Source: Setoptus koraiensis (taxonomy: Eukaryota > Arthropoda). Taken from it: a DNA stretch of 64,000 nt. Positions 21,437-32,701 of the stretch are shown here, piece after piece. The stretch lies in assembly GCA_048013815.1 (NCBI GenBank), contig CM106585.1, forward strand, positions 19,778,001 to 19,842,000, read 5' to 3'. The notes under the pieces were generated by a model. It ran no database searches and was not told where the DNA came from. It saw nothing but the letters and a program-made list of their open reading frames with translations. Each line of letters opens with the position of its first letter. Position 1 is the stretch's first letter. Both the position numbers and the translations under genes were made by a program.

Positions 21437-24080
21437 TGGCTAGCTAGCCATCGCCGGCGCTGTTATTGTGTATACACGCAATGGAACAGACTGCTGCTGC
21501 AGTAGCCGGCAGCCTAAGCGGTGTGCCTACGTGTGTGCGACTCACAAGAGTCAGAGTGTGAGTCATTGAGTCGCCGTGAGTCGCTGAGCCGCTGAGTCGC
21601 AGCAACAAGCCGCACTGGCCGTGCGGCTTGTTGCCCACAGCACAGCTGTGTGCTGTGGGTACGGCCGTGCGGCGGACTCGGCCGGGCAGAGTGTGTGCAC
21701 TCGAGTGTGGCCTGTATCACAGTGGCGCTGTTCGGCTGTGAGCCAGCGCTGGCGAGATACGCAGCATATTAGCGAGATAAGTATCGAACACACACACACA
21801 CACACCGGTGGCGATGTGCGGCGCACATGAGTGTGGTAGAGTGTGGCATAACTATAATAACTATATGATATCACGATGGAACGGCAACGCGACTGCCGCA
21901 GACGCACAAAATCGAACTGCTGCCAATGTCGTGCCCCCATAGCCGCCGTGTTGCGCCGTGTATAGCGAATGTTGTATAGCGAACTTGCGGCAGCGATCTT
22001 GCGACGGCCAGCCTGTGATGGCGAACATAGCGAGCACGCCGGCGAACTATCGAATGCGAGCTACCGAATGCGAACTTTTGATTCACTTGCGTCGGATCGT
22101 CGCGGTGCGGCCATCAACAGTTCGCCTCCACAATGCGAGTCGCTGCCCCGTCGATGCGCGGCTCGAGCGCGCCGAGGCGCCCCCAATCAGCGACAGCCCC
22201 AATTAGTGCCAGCCCCCATCAGCGACAGTTCGACAGGCTGGTTAACTGTTCGCCAGCGTGCGGGCCACCGCATGCCTGGCGCTCGCCGCCAGCGAATCGC
22301 TGGCAGCCGGCGCGACACGCCGTGCGCAAGCGGCTGCCATGCGACCACGGTTGTGTGCCGTCGACATTTCGCAACCATGACGAACCATTTTGTCGAAAAT
22401 AACAAATTGTTATCGGCGTGTGTGTGCGTGTGTGCTGAAAGGTGTAAAACTGTACAGTGAGCGCTACGAAAATTGTTCCACTTTTAGCCCAGTGTGTGTG
22501 TGTGTGTGTGTGTGAGTGCACTAGGCCAAAGTGCACGTTTCTGGCTGGTGGGCGTTTTAGAATTGTGTGTGGCCATTGCACCAATGGTGCATCATGTGGA
22601 CTCTACTCTAGCTCAGTGTGCAATCTACAGTGTGCAGGCTGCACCAAGATACAGAGAGGAAGCGAGCCGCTGTGCTGTGCGGCCGCCGCGAACGGGCGCA
22701 CAGTTCACGGCTGGCTTGCAGCACCGCTGTAACAGCGCTGTAACAGTACTGTGACAGTACCGTAGCAGTGGTGGCTTGCGGCGCACGCTGCCAGTGACAC
22801 TGGCCGCAAGCGACACAATGCCGCCGCCAGGCCCACCGGTCACACTGATTGGCAAGCGCGCACGCTTTGTCTCAACCGGCAAATAAATGTTGGCCGACAT
22901 TACGGCGCTCCGGCGCTGCCCAGAGGCACACGACAGCGTCTGCCGAACGCTGTGCATGTTCGACTGGCCGAACTGGCAGAAGCGCCGCCCGACGAACGGT
23001 CGGCCGTCGGCCGAGCTAGCGGCCGAAGCGGCGACCGGTTGCAGCCGCACAACGCAACCACTGTGTGACTCGACTGTCGCAAACAATTGTTGCGCTAGGT
23101 TCGTGCGCATCTCGCCCCACCACTAAGGGGGGAAAGCGAACGAAATGTTGGACAGGGGTGCCGAACGAAATGCTGGCTGGACACGCGGCGACGCCAACAG
23201 GCGCCGTCGGCGCAACAATCGTCGAACTTTTTTCCTTTCGCCCTTGCCATTTTACCGTGAGGCGCCCCCAAGCTTGTGCGTCCAACATCTTGAACTCGTT
23301 AGACACACACACACACACATGGTCGCCATTTTGAATTTGTGCGTCTGTTTGCGATATTTCATTATCAGTGTGTGGCATATTGAGGCATTGCATCAACAAG
23401 TGTGTGCGTGTGATATCATCAGTTGGTTGCCAGCAGCAGAACACAACTAAAAACGTTTACTCAGATTATCCAAATCAATTTTTATCACATTAGTCCGTTG
23501 GGGACCATACACACAAGAGTGCTGAAGATATTATTTACAATGTTTTGCTATCAACGCCGACAGTAGGTTTAGTCAGACACTAGTTAGGCCAGCATATATA
23601 GACACTGGCTGTAGTTGTGTGAGTATTGAGCCTTTGAGCTGGCTGTGTCCCGTGTATAGCTGGTGCTCTTTAAATGATGCGCAACTAATGTGTCAGACTT
23701 ACGAGATAATGACGTTTATTACTACCATCATTGTGTAGAGAGTTGTGGCGCAGTGTAGTCATCAGCTACACAGATATATTTATATCATCATCATCATCAT
23801 CATCATCGTCGCCGTCGTGTTATTAATACAATTGACACATCATTTGAGTTTTACCATATCTTGATAACAATTGATGTCCCTTTTCTCATTTGCAATACTC
23901 ATACTCGTCAACTATTAATTATGATGATAATGATAACACACACTACTCCTGAACGACTTATCTATCAATAATACTAATATTAACAATAATACTAATAATA
24001 TTATTAACCATAACTATTCGCATTCTCTCTCTCTATCGTCATCAAAACACATCGCGGTCTAACCAGCACTAACAACCACA

Positions 24081-27000
24081 ATGACAACAAAAAGTATCAC
24101 TGGCCAGACAAATATTACCACCGACAGTAATAGTAGTAGTAGTAGTAGTAGTACTGCTGTGGCAAACGCCCAAACAACGACTAGTAAATCATACACAAAT
24201 TCATCATCATCATCGAAATCACAGTCTTGGGGCAACAGTGGTGCAGTCGTAGCAGGACCAACAACATTGCAGTCACCATCATCGATACAACAGAGCGACA
24301 CCATCGTATGCAATATTAAAGGCAGTAACAAGAAACAACATCAACAACAACAGCCACAGCAAGGCGATCAAACAGTAGAAAGCAACTCAGCTAAAGACCA
24401 GGGCTTAAATAGCGAGCAACGGCATCGCCAGCAACAGAATAACTTAACTGGCACTACCGAGACCACTACTGCTAACGCTAACACTAATACTACAATTGCA
24501 TTGGCAGATTACATAATAGTAACGCAAGAAGCAGAAGTAACAGCATTAGAAATAGAGAACAAGAAAGACGTCGAAAAAAATAAAACTGTTGACTGTGCAA
24601 AAGTAGTGGCACATCACTCGTCGTCTGCCGCTGTTGCTGGAGCTGGAGTTGAAGCTAAAGCTGCTCTTGCTGTTGTTAGTGCTGCTGATACAGACTCACT
24701 CTTGCCTGATAATATCCGCAATCTTCAGTTTAAATCAGTACAAGTTAAGTCGCAGACTCAAACTAAATCGACAACATTCACTACTACTGCTGTTACTGCT
24801 ACAACTAATACTACTGCAGTTGTTGCTGCTGCTGCTGCTGATACTCTAACTACGACTACCTCAACAGCATCATCTTCTAATGCCGTTTTGAATTTAGCTT
24901 CAATTAATAGCTCCATTTGTACTAATTCTTCTCTTGTTACATCTACGAGCCTCGCCACTAATAGCAATAATTATAATACTAATACAACAACTACCGCCAC
25001 CAACACCGCCACAACCAACACCACCAACACAACCACCACCACCAACAACAACAACAACACTATGAGCACTGCTACTGGCAATGGCAACACCACAGCAATA
25101 GTAACAACTTCAGCAACAGATAACACAAACAATATTGATAATAATAATGATAATAATTTGACTAGTAAGAGCAACACCATAAACAAAATCAATAATAATA
25201 GTAATAGTAGTAATGATAATAAGCAATATAATGCTAGTAATGGATCACCATCAAATATTTCACAAGAATCAGGAGATCAAAACAAAATTGAACCTCAGCT
25301 AAACGATTCCAATAATATTACAGAATCAAATCCAACAAAAATGTCAGGCAATAACACTGATCAAGAATCGGGACGACAAGATAATAAGGAATCCACATCG
25401 CAAAATGACTCGGCGGATTCCAAGCAACAGACTGAAGTCAAACCAGCATCTCAGAATTTGAATACTCGCTGTATCCTTTTGCTCAGAGAAATAGATGCAT
25501 CAACTTCAGAAGAAGAGGTCAAAGGAATATTCAAAAGCGAGGGATGTCCCTGTCTTCCCATACAATGTGATTATGGCCACAATTACAGCTGGTATGTTAC
25601 ATTTAAAAATGATGTTGATGCCAAGCTAGCTCTCCACTACATTCGAACGAATGTAACCGTTTTCAAAGGCAAACCCATAATGGCCAGGATTAAAACTGTA
25701 ACCCCAAATATTAATACCGCTCCTACGGGACCCATAGTCAGCGCTCCTAATCACTCTAATGCCAACGTGGTAATGACCAGTATTGTACCATCAACTATAG
25801 CGCACACATCTACTACAAGTGCTTTATATTCGCCACCGGAAAACATAAAGAATCTAAACGGAGTTTTGACAAATTCTTATGTTCAAACAAGTCGTGAGCA
25901 TCTCCAGGTGATGTCAACTATCTCAACCTCAGATCAAGCTTTCTTGAATAAGCAACATCAGGATCCATCAGTGACATTGAACGGGCCTAGTTTTGTCGGT
26001 CCCACTCATCATCCTAGCCATTACGGACACTCGCAAGCAACTTACTACGGACCGGGCCCTGTGCTAGCTCCCTGGACGCCTCAGCCTAGCGCACCCTTTT
26101 ATGATCTGAGCGACGTTTTCATCTATAATGGGCTAGCACCTCACCCTTCATCCATAAAATCACTTAATAGTGGTCAGACTGGCAACCCGGTAGCAACTAG
26201 CAATCATGGACCAAGGGTCTACAATCACGGACATAACAGCCACGCTCAACAGCAACAGGTAAACCCGATGATCGTAAATGGACCGACCAGTACGAGAAAC
26301 ATGTCTTCAACTAGCAGCGGTAACCCAAACCAACGCCATTCATCTAACCGGCACCACTCAGGTCGTCATCACCCTACAGTCACTAATCTACAGCCAGTGT
26401 CCGCCTCAGCACCGACAACAGAGCAAAGGCTCAATAATGTTATGATAACAGGGCCAAAGATTGTTCGCGCCAGTGTAGTTCATGCCACCTCAAATTTAAC
26501 AGCAGCAACAAATTCTACAATGCCAAATCAAGATAATCAAAGCACTAAGACAACTCACAATCAGCATCCTATGTCAAGAATGGTTTCAGATAACTCCTCT
26601 CCAGGAGATTCACATACAGGTGATTCTATACAAGATACTTCCATGAGAACATCATACAATTCTAGTGGAAGACGATCTGACTTCTCAGTTATGGGTAGGA
26701 ATAACCCTCGTAGCCATAATCGGTCGCAACTGAAGGAATTGAATAGCAACTCTATCGATAAACCCAACGATACTAAACAAAACACTTTGTCACCAGGAAT
26801 AAAAAACAGTAACAGTGAACCAGCTGGAACTGAGAGCCTTCTCAATTGCAATCTATCAAAAGCGTCACCATCGACCACGACCAATTTAAATATTGATGTT
26901 AAAGATAAGAATAATAATAATAGGAAGCAAACCAACAGCCAGGTTACACCAAATCAACAACCAGATAATCATCTTTCTTCACGGGCCAAGTCCTCAGGCG

Positions 27001-27410
27001 GTGACCACCCAGCTTCTCGCTCAGCAAGCATCAACCAGTATCACCCATCATCATCATCTACTACTAATAATACAGCAGTAACACCATCCTATCTGGGTCA
27101 TGGAGGTGTGACTCAAAGCGGCCATTATGGACTTCATTCTAGCTTCCAACATAGCAGCAACACGAGGGCCAAGGATCGCCCGCCGCACAAACATAATCAT
27201 ACGCAGAATCAACATCCAAGCACGCACCATCAGCAGATCAAAAAGACGGCCCCATTCGACTTGAAGTCAAGCGCTTTTCCTCCTCTGCCTCTAGTTCATG
27301 ATCTGGTAGGCCCGAAAGTTGCCGAACCACCAGCAACCAATCCGTTGGTTACTACGGCCTCGATCGTTCGCTCCTCACATACGAGCGATGCTGAGTCTTT
27401 GGTGAAATAG
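24081..27410 (+). CDS. Larp4: LARP4-like RNA-binding protein with RRM, no visible La motif
   Basis: Frame of 1,109 residues from the ATG at 24081. Residues about 463-537 form an RRM very like that of LARP4/4B: ILLLREIDASTSEEEVKGIF, then SEGCPCLPI, HNYSWYVTF and VFKGKPIMARIK. Near the C-terminus FDLKSSAFPPLPL resembles the conserved C-terminal LARP4 motif. LARP4 proteins bind poly(A) mRNA and PABP in the cytoplasm and stabilise transcripts. In the family a La motif lies directly before this RRM; here the preceding 460 residues are Thr/Asn/Ser low complexity and no La motif is visible. The remainder is Ser/Asn/His/Gln-rich. An in-frame TAA at 24060 precedes a possible acceptor at 24067, so the frame could be a downstream exon of a longer gene. 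The family call rests on the RRM and the FPPLP motif. Confidence 0.8.
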   Translation: MTTKSITGQTNITTDSNSSSSSSSTAVANAQTTTSKSYTNSSSSSKSQSWGNSGAVVAGPTTLQSPSSIQQSDTIVCNIKGSNKKQHQQQQPQQGDQTVESNSAKDQGLNSEQRHRQQQNNLTGTTETTTANANTNTTIALADYIIVTQEAEVTALEIENKKDVEKNKTVDCAKVVAHHSSSAAVAGAGVEAKAALAVVSAADTDSLLPDNIRNLQFKSVQVKSQTQTKSTTFTTTAVTATTNTTAVVAAAAADTLTTTTSTASSSNAVLNLASINSSICTNSSLVTSTSLATNSNNYNTNTTTTATNTATTNTTNTTTTTNNNNNTMSTATGNGNTTAIVTTSATDNTNNIDNNNDNNLTSKSNTINKINNNSNSSNDNKQYNASNGSPSNISQESGDQNKIEPQLNDSNNITESNPTKMSGNNTDQESGRQDNKESTSQNDSADSKQQTEVKPASQNLNTRCILLLREIDASTSEEEVKGIFKSEGCPCLPIQCDYGHNYSWYVTFKNDVDAKLALHYIRTNVTVFKGKPIMARIKTVTPNINTAPTGPIVSAPNHSNANVVMTSIVPSTIAHTSTTSALYSPPENIKNLNGVLTNSYVQTSREHLQVMSTISTSDQAFLNKQHQDPSVTLNGPSFVGPTHHPSHYGHSQATYYGPGPVLAPWTPQPSAPFYDLSDVFIYNGLAPHPSSIKSLNSGQTGNPVATSNHGPRVYNHGHNSHAQQQQVNPMIVNGPTSTRNMSSTSSGNPNQRHSSNRHHSGRHHPTVTNLQPVSASAPTTEQRLNNVMITGPKIVRASVVHATSNLTAATNSTMPNQDNQSTKTTHNQHPMSRMVSDNSSPGDSHTGDSIQDTSMRTSYNSSGRRSDFSVMGRNNPRSHNRSQLKELNSNSIDKPNDTKQNTLSPGIKNSNSEPAGTESLLNCNLSKASPSTTTNLNIDVKDKNNNNRKQTNSQVTPNQQPDNHLSSRAKSSGGDHPASRSASINQYHPSSSSTTNNTAVTPSYLGHGGVTQSGHYGLHSSFQHSSNTRAKDRPPHKHNHTQNQHPSTHHQQIKKTAPFDLKSSAFPPLPLVHDLVGPKVAEPPATNPLVTTASIVRSSHTSDAESLVK

Positions 27411-27719
27411 GTGACTGTGACTCCATCTAACTGTAATCTTACATAAAATGATATTTATCATTCAAGTCGTCAAACTTTCTATTGTTACTTATTCTATAAT
27501 TTTCTCAGGATCTATCGAATACCCATTCACATTCTTCTAGTATTTGATTACTATGTACGAACTATACATAGTTTGATTGTTATGATCCAAGTAACTTCCA
27601 ACATAAATTAGTGATACCCATGTGCTTAACTTTATTAGAAAACTCTTTACAACAAATGTTGTAATGTAGAAGAACATTAAAGAATACATTTAAACATTGT
27701 TCATAACATTATCAAAACA
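27411..27719. other. Convergent intergenic region, 3' UTRs
   Basis: AT-rich sequence between the LARP4-like stop and the stop of the convergent basic-protein gene. Only 3' UTR sequence is expected. ATTAAA near 27676 is the best poly(A)-like signal on the plus strand. Confidence 0.4.
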
Positions 27720-28373
27720 TCATTCGAAAAGAAATTTCGGTACAATTCTAATTAGGGATCTTCTGAAACTCTGTTCCGCGTCTTCCCTTAGGCTTTCTTT
27801 TTCTCCAGGGGCCCAAAAATAATCTTCAGTTAATAGACAATCTTCGTCGTTCTTCTTTCTACCTTTGTGGGTCTGGCAAAGAGCCGGTGACTTAGTACCA
27901 GATGTTTGGCTTTTGGTTACAGGTGCGGCAGGGTATTGGAGCATTACTTTTTTTATATACTTGGATCTTGATCGCAATTGGGATGACTGAAGTGAATTTC
28001 CTTGCGGCTTATTGTTATTCTTGCTATATTTTGCCTTCAATTTGGAACGCAAGGTCAGACCTGCGTACTGCTTTTTGGCAGTCCGGCTTTTGAATTTGAG
28101 TTTGGGATGAGGAAGCTTCCCTAAAGTCTTGAATCTGCTATTTGGATTCCTGGGTCCCTTGAATACGGAAGCTTGCTTGATAATACTCCTAGATATGAGT
28201 TTGGCGGCGGCAGATTGGGCATGCGATTGCTTCTTCTTGTTAAAATGATACGTGGAAGCGCTAGTATTATTAGTATTTATCGCAGGCTTCAACAAAGAGA
28301 CAAAAGGTCTACTATGAGAAGAGTCCTTGTCATCCTTGGGCAACGGGATATAGTCAGGGATGTCTGAAGTCAT
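27720..28373 (-). CDS. Unknown basic protein, 217 residues
   Basis: The ATG at 28373 opens 217 residues that I do not recognise. The protein starts with an acidic/Pro stretch (MTSDIPDYIPLPKDDKD), then is strongly basic: many Lys/Arg and Ser/Asn residues from about 45 to 180, including SRTAKKQYAGLTLRSKLKAK. It ends with an acidic segment containing Trp and a final hydrophobic VPKFLFE. There is no signal peptide, membrane segment or Cys pattern. The composition would suit a nucleic-acid-binding or nucleolar protein, which is inference only. Single exon, converging on the LARP4-like gene with 309 bases between stops. A real gene is likely because the frame is long in AT-rich sequence where chance frames are short. 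Confidence 0.6.
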   Translation of the reverse strand: MTSDIPDYIPLPKDDKDSSHSRPFVSLLKPAINTNNTSASTYHFNKKKQSHAQSAAAKLISRSIIKQASVFKGPRNPNSRFKTLGKLPHPKLKFKSRTAKKQYAGLTLRSKLKAKYSKNNNKPQGNSLQSSQLRSRSKYIKKVMLQYPAAPVTKSQTSGTKSPALCQTHKGRKKNDEDCLLTEDYFWAPGEKESLREDAEQSFRRSLIRIVPKFLFE

Positions 28374-31300
28374 GGTTGATTGTTTGAAAAAGTTGATTTA
28401 GGATAGCATGCAGAATTCATAAGCAAAATAGTGACTCATATCGACTGTCGATTTAGATCAGTAGATATGATTATAGGTGAATATAGATAGAACATTTCTA
28501 TAATTGTAATTTTGAAGAGCTCTTCGTGTTCTTTCGGCGATCATATGTTGAGTCAATCGTTGTTTTGAAAAATATTCACAGCATTGTCAGTGAGATTTGC
28601 AGCATGTGTTTATTCTTCATGAACGTAAACATCAATTAAAGAATATCCGCTAGGGGCGCTGGTGAGCTGAGGGCTTCGCGAAAGTTTTGGGGAAAAGTGC
28701 GGCGCACATTACTTTTCCCAGATTGCAAAAGTGATAAATTTATCCTAAAGAGGTCGCTTCTTTAGTCTCTTACAGATGCGAGCTATAATAGGGACTGGCT
28801 ATAATTGCTGTCTTTTTCACTCCTCGGTCCGCATTGTAGATCTAGTGTAACTATTCTCGAGCGGATAGAAAAAATTGGGCCCTTACAATTACAATGCACA
28901 ATGCATATGTTACAGCGCATAGGTTATATGTTCGAAACACTCTTTGCTTGGCTGAGCATTTTCTGGCGCTCGAGGCGCTCCTGGCGGAGAAGAAAGCAAG
29001 CTTCCATAGTCAAAAACGCACACGGGAGGTTTGGGAGAAATTCGGGAGGTTTGGGAAGAATTTGGGAGATTCGGGAGAGGATTGGGACATTCGGGAGACT
29101 CGGGAGATCCGCGGGAGCGGGAGAGCCCGGGAGGCTCCCATGGGTGAATCTCCCGGGGAGCGGGAGATGTTCTCCCATGGGCGGGAGATCGATCTCCCCC
29201 CATCACTAGTTATATGTGAACTTGTGATTCGGGTAGGTAATGCGCTGCAAGCTGGTCGATGCATGAATCACTTCGGATGAATATTCAAGTTACCCCAGGC
29301 TACTTGATTTTTCCGAATGATTCTATGGTAAACTCGTTAGAATGTCCCTTGAGGCAGCTATCTGAGGTCATGTAGCCAGGTTTGTGGAACTACCTCTACG
29401 GAAACTTTAACCAGGACATGATTTTTATCGCTTTATTGTGGTCGATTTCAAATTGAGCAACCATGTCAGGTCGGACTCATGGAGACATTCAAGGGTTAGT
29501 CCTCAAGGTTGATTCGAGTGAACCCCTGACAGGGCAAACGATTTGAATTTGCAAATCCAGTTTATCCATGTACGATTTGACGATACTTAAATATGCGTGA
29601 ATAAGCGCATTACTTAAAGTAAATAGCGATACGAAAACTTACCGCTGGACGAGTATGATGTTCTGCTAGGTGACAAGGACAGATCCGTCCCATATCCAAT
29701 CTTGGGAAACACACGCTGCAGCATAGCGACAGAAGAGTGATGTTTTGCCCACTTTCGAGCGTTAAAAGATTCCAAAACGGATTACTGTGGATAACAAACT
29801 CGATAATGGCATTTTAAGAATTAGCACGTTCTCTACCACTTCATCGAAACACTCTTCCAGCCGAATGTCTCGCGGTGGACACACCTTCGAGACGACAATG
29901 TCAGATGCAACGACGGCTCCCATTCAATGGGAACGATTTGCTCGTGACGAGCATGCGGACATTCACCCGATTGGTGGCCCGCAGTCTGGCAAAACGACCA
30001 TCACTCTTTAGGTCCAAATTGAAATTTAACGAGCACAATCATCTAATTCAAGTCATTTTTATCGGAAATAATTTGATGTACTCCAACGATGTATCGCTGA
30101 TGTATGTTGGTGACGAAGGACAAAGCGACGATGGACTCTAGGTGAGCCAGTGCAGATCCGAGATCGTGCCTGTTCTCATCTATACACACCTAACTATATC
30201 TGTCTGTGACAGAATAGTCGCTATGCATGGTCGCGATCTGTTCAGAAGCGCTAGCATGAGTATAATAGTTGAACCTAGTAGTATTACCTGGCGAATTACA
30301 GCGAAAATGCAACTCTTTTCGACTATTTCATGAAACAATCGCGCCGGGAGGGGGCGCTTTTCTTTCGCAATGACATTAGTGCAACCGAATTGAGATAGTT
30401 CTTGCAGGCGCACCCTTGGGCCCCAGATAGAGCTTGGCCCATGTACAGCCCAGAAGTATAGTGGCGCTGAAATGGCACAACTCCAGGCTGTGACTTGCCT
30501 GAAAAGTTCTCTTCAATCGAGACCGTGGCGCCCCCTCTCGTTGTTTATAAAAGCTATCGACGAAAACAGTATTGCATTCTCTTGTGAATCACCCTGCACG
30601 GCAAGCTAGAAAAGAAAAGCTTGGATATATCTATTGGTAGATATGAGCAGACGGGGGGTGGAGGGGGGACGAAAGTTGGCGCTAATTCGTTACATGAAGC
30701 ACGCACAATAGGCTTGCGAGAGAGGCACTGGGACTTGTGAAAATACACGCATTGGCAAGAACACACACACACGTTAGAGATAGAATTAAATTGTTTGTCT
30801 GTGTGATAATGCCTGCATGCATGTCTGAGTGTGCGTGTGTTTAAACATGAATGTGTGTGTGTGTGTGTGTGTGTGTGTTTGTGCAGGAGGAGCTCATGGA
30901 ACGAATGAACGAACTAAACAGCAACAAGGAGACTATTTACGAGCTTTACTCTGGAGGTTGCCTGATTATGTGCCAGGGGAAAAGAGTAGAGAGAGAGAGA
31001 AGCGTGCCTCGTTGCTCGTAAGCTCGTGCGCACAAGAGGGGAAAGAGTGAAAGTTCCTCGGTCGTCGTCATGAAGCTCCGAATGTGTGTGTGTGTGTGTC
31101 TCGTATCGCGGCGCTGCTGCTCGTATCAATAATAGTATCGAACTAAATATACTATACTACACAGAAGCATGGGCTCTCAGATGCTCGTTCACGATCATCA
31201 TGCACACAGTTGATTCGTCGTCTTCGTTCTCTGATTCGTTCGTTCATCTTGTTTGTTCGCTAGTTCGTTCGTTCGCTCACTCTCATCGACCACACTATAC

Positions 31301-32008
31301 ACTACGGCTGCTAGTGCATGCATTTACACTATAATACAGGCAATATATAGCAGACACAACAATCACACACTCTTACTATAACACACACACGCACACGCAC
31401 ACACACACTCACACATATAGAAATTGAAACATCCATCAGAAACATCGTCGCCGTCTCCAGCAACATCTCATCATAAGCATTAAATCTCACGTCCGTGGTC
31501 GTGGTATAGTCGTTGGTTATTATTATTGTTGAAACATTTATATATTATTATTACTATTATTATATTATTCTATATATAAATATATACACAGATATATTAT
31601 TGCCACCAATCATTACAATTGGACGACTGTTATAAATATTATTATTATTATATATTAATACCTATCGACGTACAAGGACGACGACGACGACGAGCATATA
31701 TACATTTATGTATACTCAACCAATTTAGAAGTTTACAACCACACATAGATAAATATATATATGTATTATTACTATTATTAGATATTTCATCATATATACA
31801 TATATATTTTTAATTTAAAGAGATTTTATTAGATATTAATAGTATACATTTTATTGATTTATATTATTATATTTTTAATTTAACAAAGAGAGAGATTTTA
31901 TTCTATTCTACAATAACACCAACATCATCATCATCAAACAACAACAACACAGCACATTTTTAATAATTCAACAACAACAACAATAATAATAATAACAACA
32001 AATCAGCA
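28374..32008. other. Non-coding region upstream of MEX3
   Basis: About 3.6 kb with no convincing ORF. It holds the GGGAG array near 29026-29198, a GT repeat at 30852-30878, a CA repeat near 31382-31410 and AT-rich sequence with ATT, CAT and CAA repeats from 31500 to 32008 that is probably the MEX3 5' UTR. TTTATAAAAG at about 30543-30552 is a TATA-like sequence and could mark a promoter in front of MEX3; this is a guess. Confidence 0.4.
29026..29198. repeat. GGGAG-rich array with inverted repeats
   Basis: Around twenty GGGAG or GGGA blocks spaced by about 6-10 bases, first as degenerate units like TTCGGGAGGTTTGGGA. It then has GGGAG/CTCCC pairs that can form hairpins, ending with the perfect palindrome GGGAGATCGATCTCCC at 29183-29198. 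It is G-quadruplex and hairpin prone. No gene match recognised. Confidence 0.75.
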
Positions 32009-32701
32009 ATGGGTGTGCAAGAGGGACAAACTATTGAAGATGAGAGGGCCTTTCAATTGGCCCTCGAACTGTCCATGCTTTGTTTAAATTCAAAAACCGA
32101 CTCAGATCTAGATAATGATTTTAGAAGTGGCAAAAAGAGCCAGAATACCACAGAGTGTGTGCCAGTGCCAAGTAGCGAGCACGTGGCCGAAATTGTAGGT
32201 AGACAGGGCTGCAAAATTAAAGCACTGAGAGCAAAAACAAACACTTATATCAAGACACCTGTCAGGGGCGAAGAGCCTGTATTTGTTGTTACTGGAAGAA
32301 AAGAAGACGTAAATGCAGCCAAAAATGAGATACTATCAGCAGCAGAGCACTTTACTCACATTAGACTACAACGCAAAAACAATATAACGGGCGCCTTTGG
32401 TGCCACTGGACTAGCAGGCGCACCCAATCAACCCGTACCTGGTCAAACAACCATACAAGTTAGAGTGCCCTACAGAGTTGTTGGGCTTGTTGTCGGTCCA
32501 AAGGGGGCCACAATCAAACGTATTCAACAATCTACCAATACTTATATTATTACGCCTAGTAGAGAGAAAGAGCCAGTGTTCGAGGTGACGGGCATGCCCG
32601 AAAATGTTGAAAGTGCTAGAAAAGAAATTGAAGCTCACATCGCATTGCGAACTGGAGGACTGATAGACTCTACAGTGCGATTTTTTACGGACAATTTATA
32701 A
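32009..32701 (+). CDS. mex3: MEX3-family RNA-binding protein, two KH domains, no RING
   Basis: Protein of 230 residues from the ATG at 32009. KH1 (about 48-118) contains [17 protein letters not shown], the RNA-binding GRQG loop near 63 and [17 protein letters not shown]2 (about 145-215) contains [11 protein letters not shown], the GPKG loop near 163 and [19 protein letters not shown]. Both are almost diagnostic for MEX3, a translational repressor that binds 3' UTR elements in germline and embryo. Vertebrate MEX3 proteins carry a long linker and a C-terminal RING; here the protein stops about 15 residues after KH2. The stop is followed by roughly 760 bases of AT-rich 3' UTR and AATAAA, so this end looks genuine. 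Nematode MEX-3 also lacks RING. Confidence 0.93.
   Translation: MGVQEGQTIEDERAFQLALELSMLCLNSKTDSDLDNDFRSGKKSQNTTECVPVPSSEHVAEIVGRQGCKIKALRAKTNTYIKTPVRGEEPVFVVTGRKEDVNAAKNEILSAAEHFTHIRLQRKNNITGAFGATGLAGAPNQPVPGQTTIQVRVPYRVVGLVVGPKGATIKRIQQSTNTYIITPSREKEPVFEVTGMPENVESARKEIEAHIALRTGGLIDSTVRFFTDNL

Larger units (their letters stand above)
14727..24066 (+). other. Long non-coding region, probable intron between giant exon and LARP4-like exon
   Basis: This 9.3 kb has no convincing coding exon. It begins with a consensus donor (GTAAGT at 14727) and ends with TCTAACCAG at 24058-24066, preceded by a CTCTCTCTCT tract near 24030. Composition is GC-rich and irregular, with many minisatellites, GGCCGGCC clusters near 17443 and 17530, and CA/GT repeats at 15749-15769, 21119-21138, 21397-21436, 21788-21805, 22492-22514 and 23303-23322. 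An ATC repeat lies at about 23786-23808. Splicing from 14726 to 24067 is phase-compatible but unproven; the two exons may instead belong to separate genes, with the second promoter in here. Confidence 0.4.

Noticed and set aside
29787..30141. Possible transposon-derived ORF fragments
   Set aside because: The peptides look random. No transposase or reverse transcriptase motif and no terminal repeats were found.
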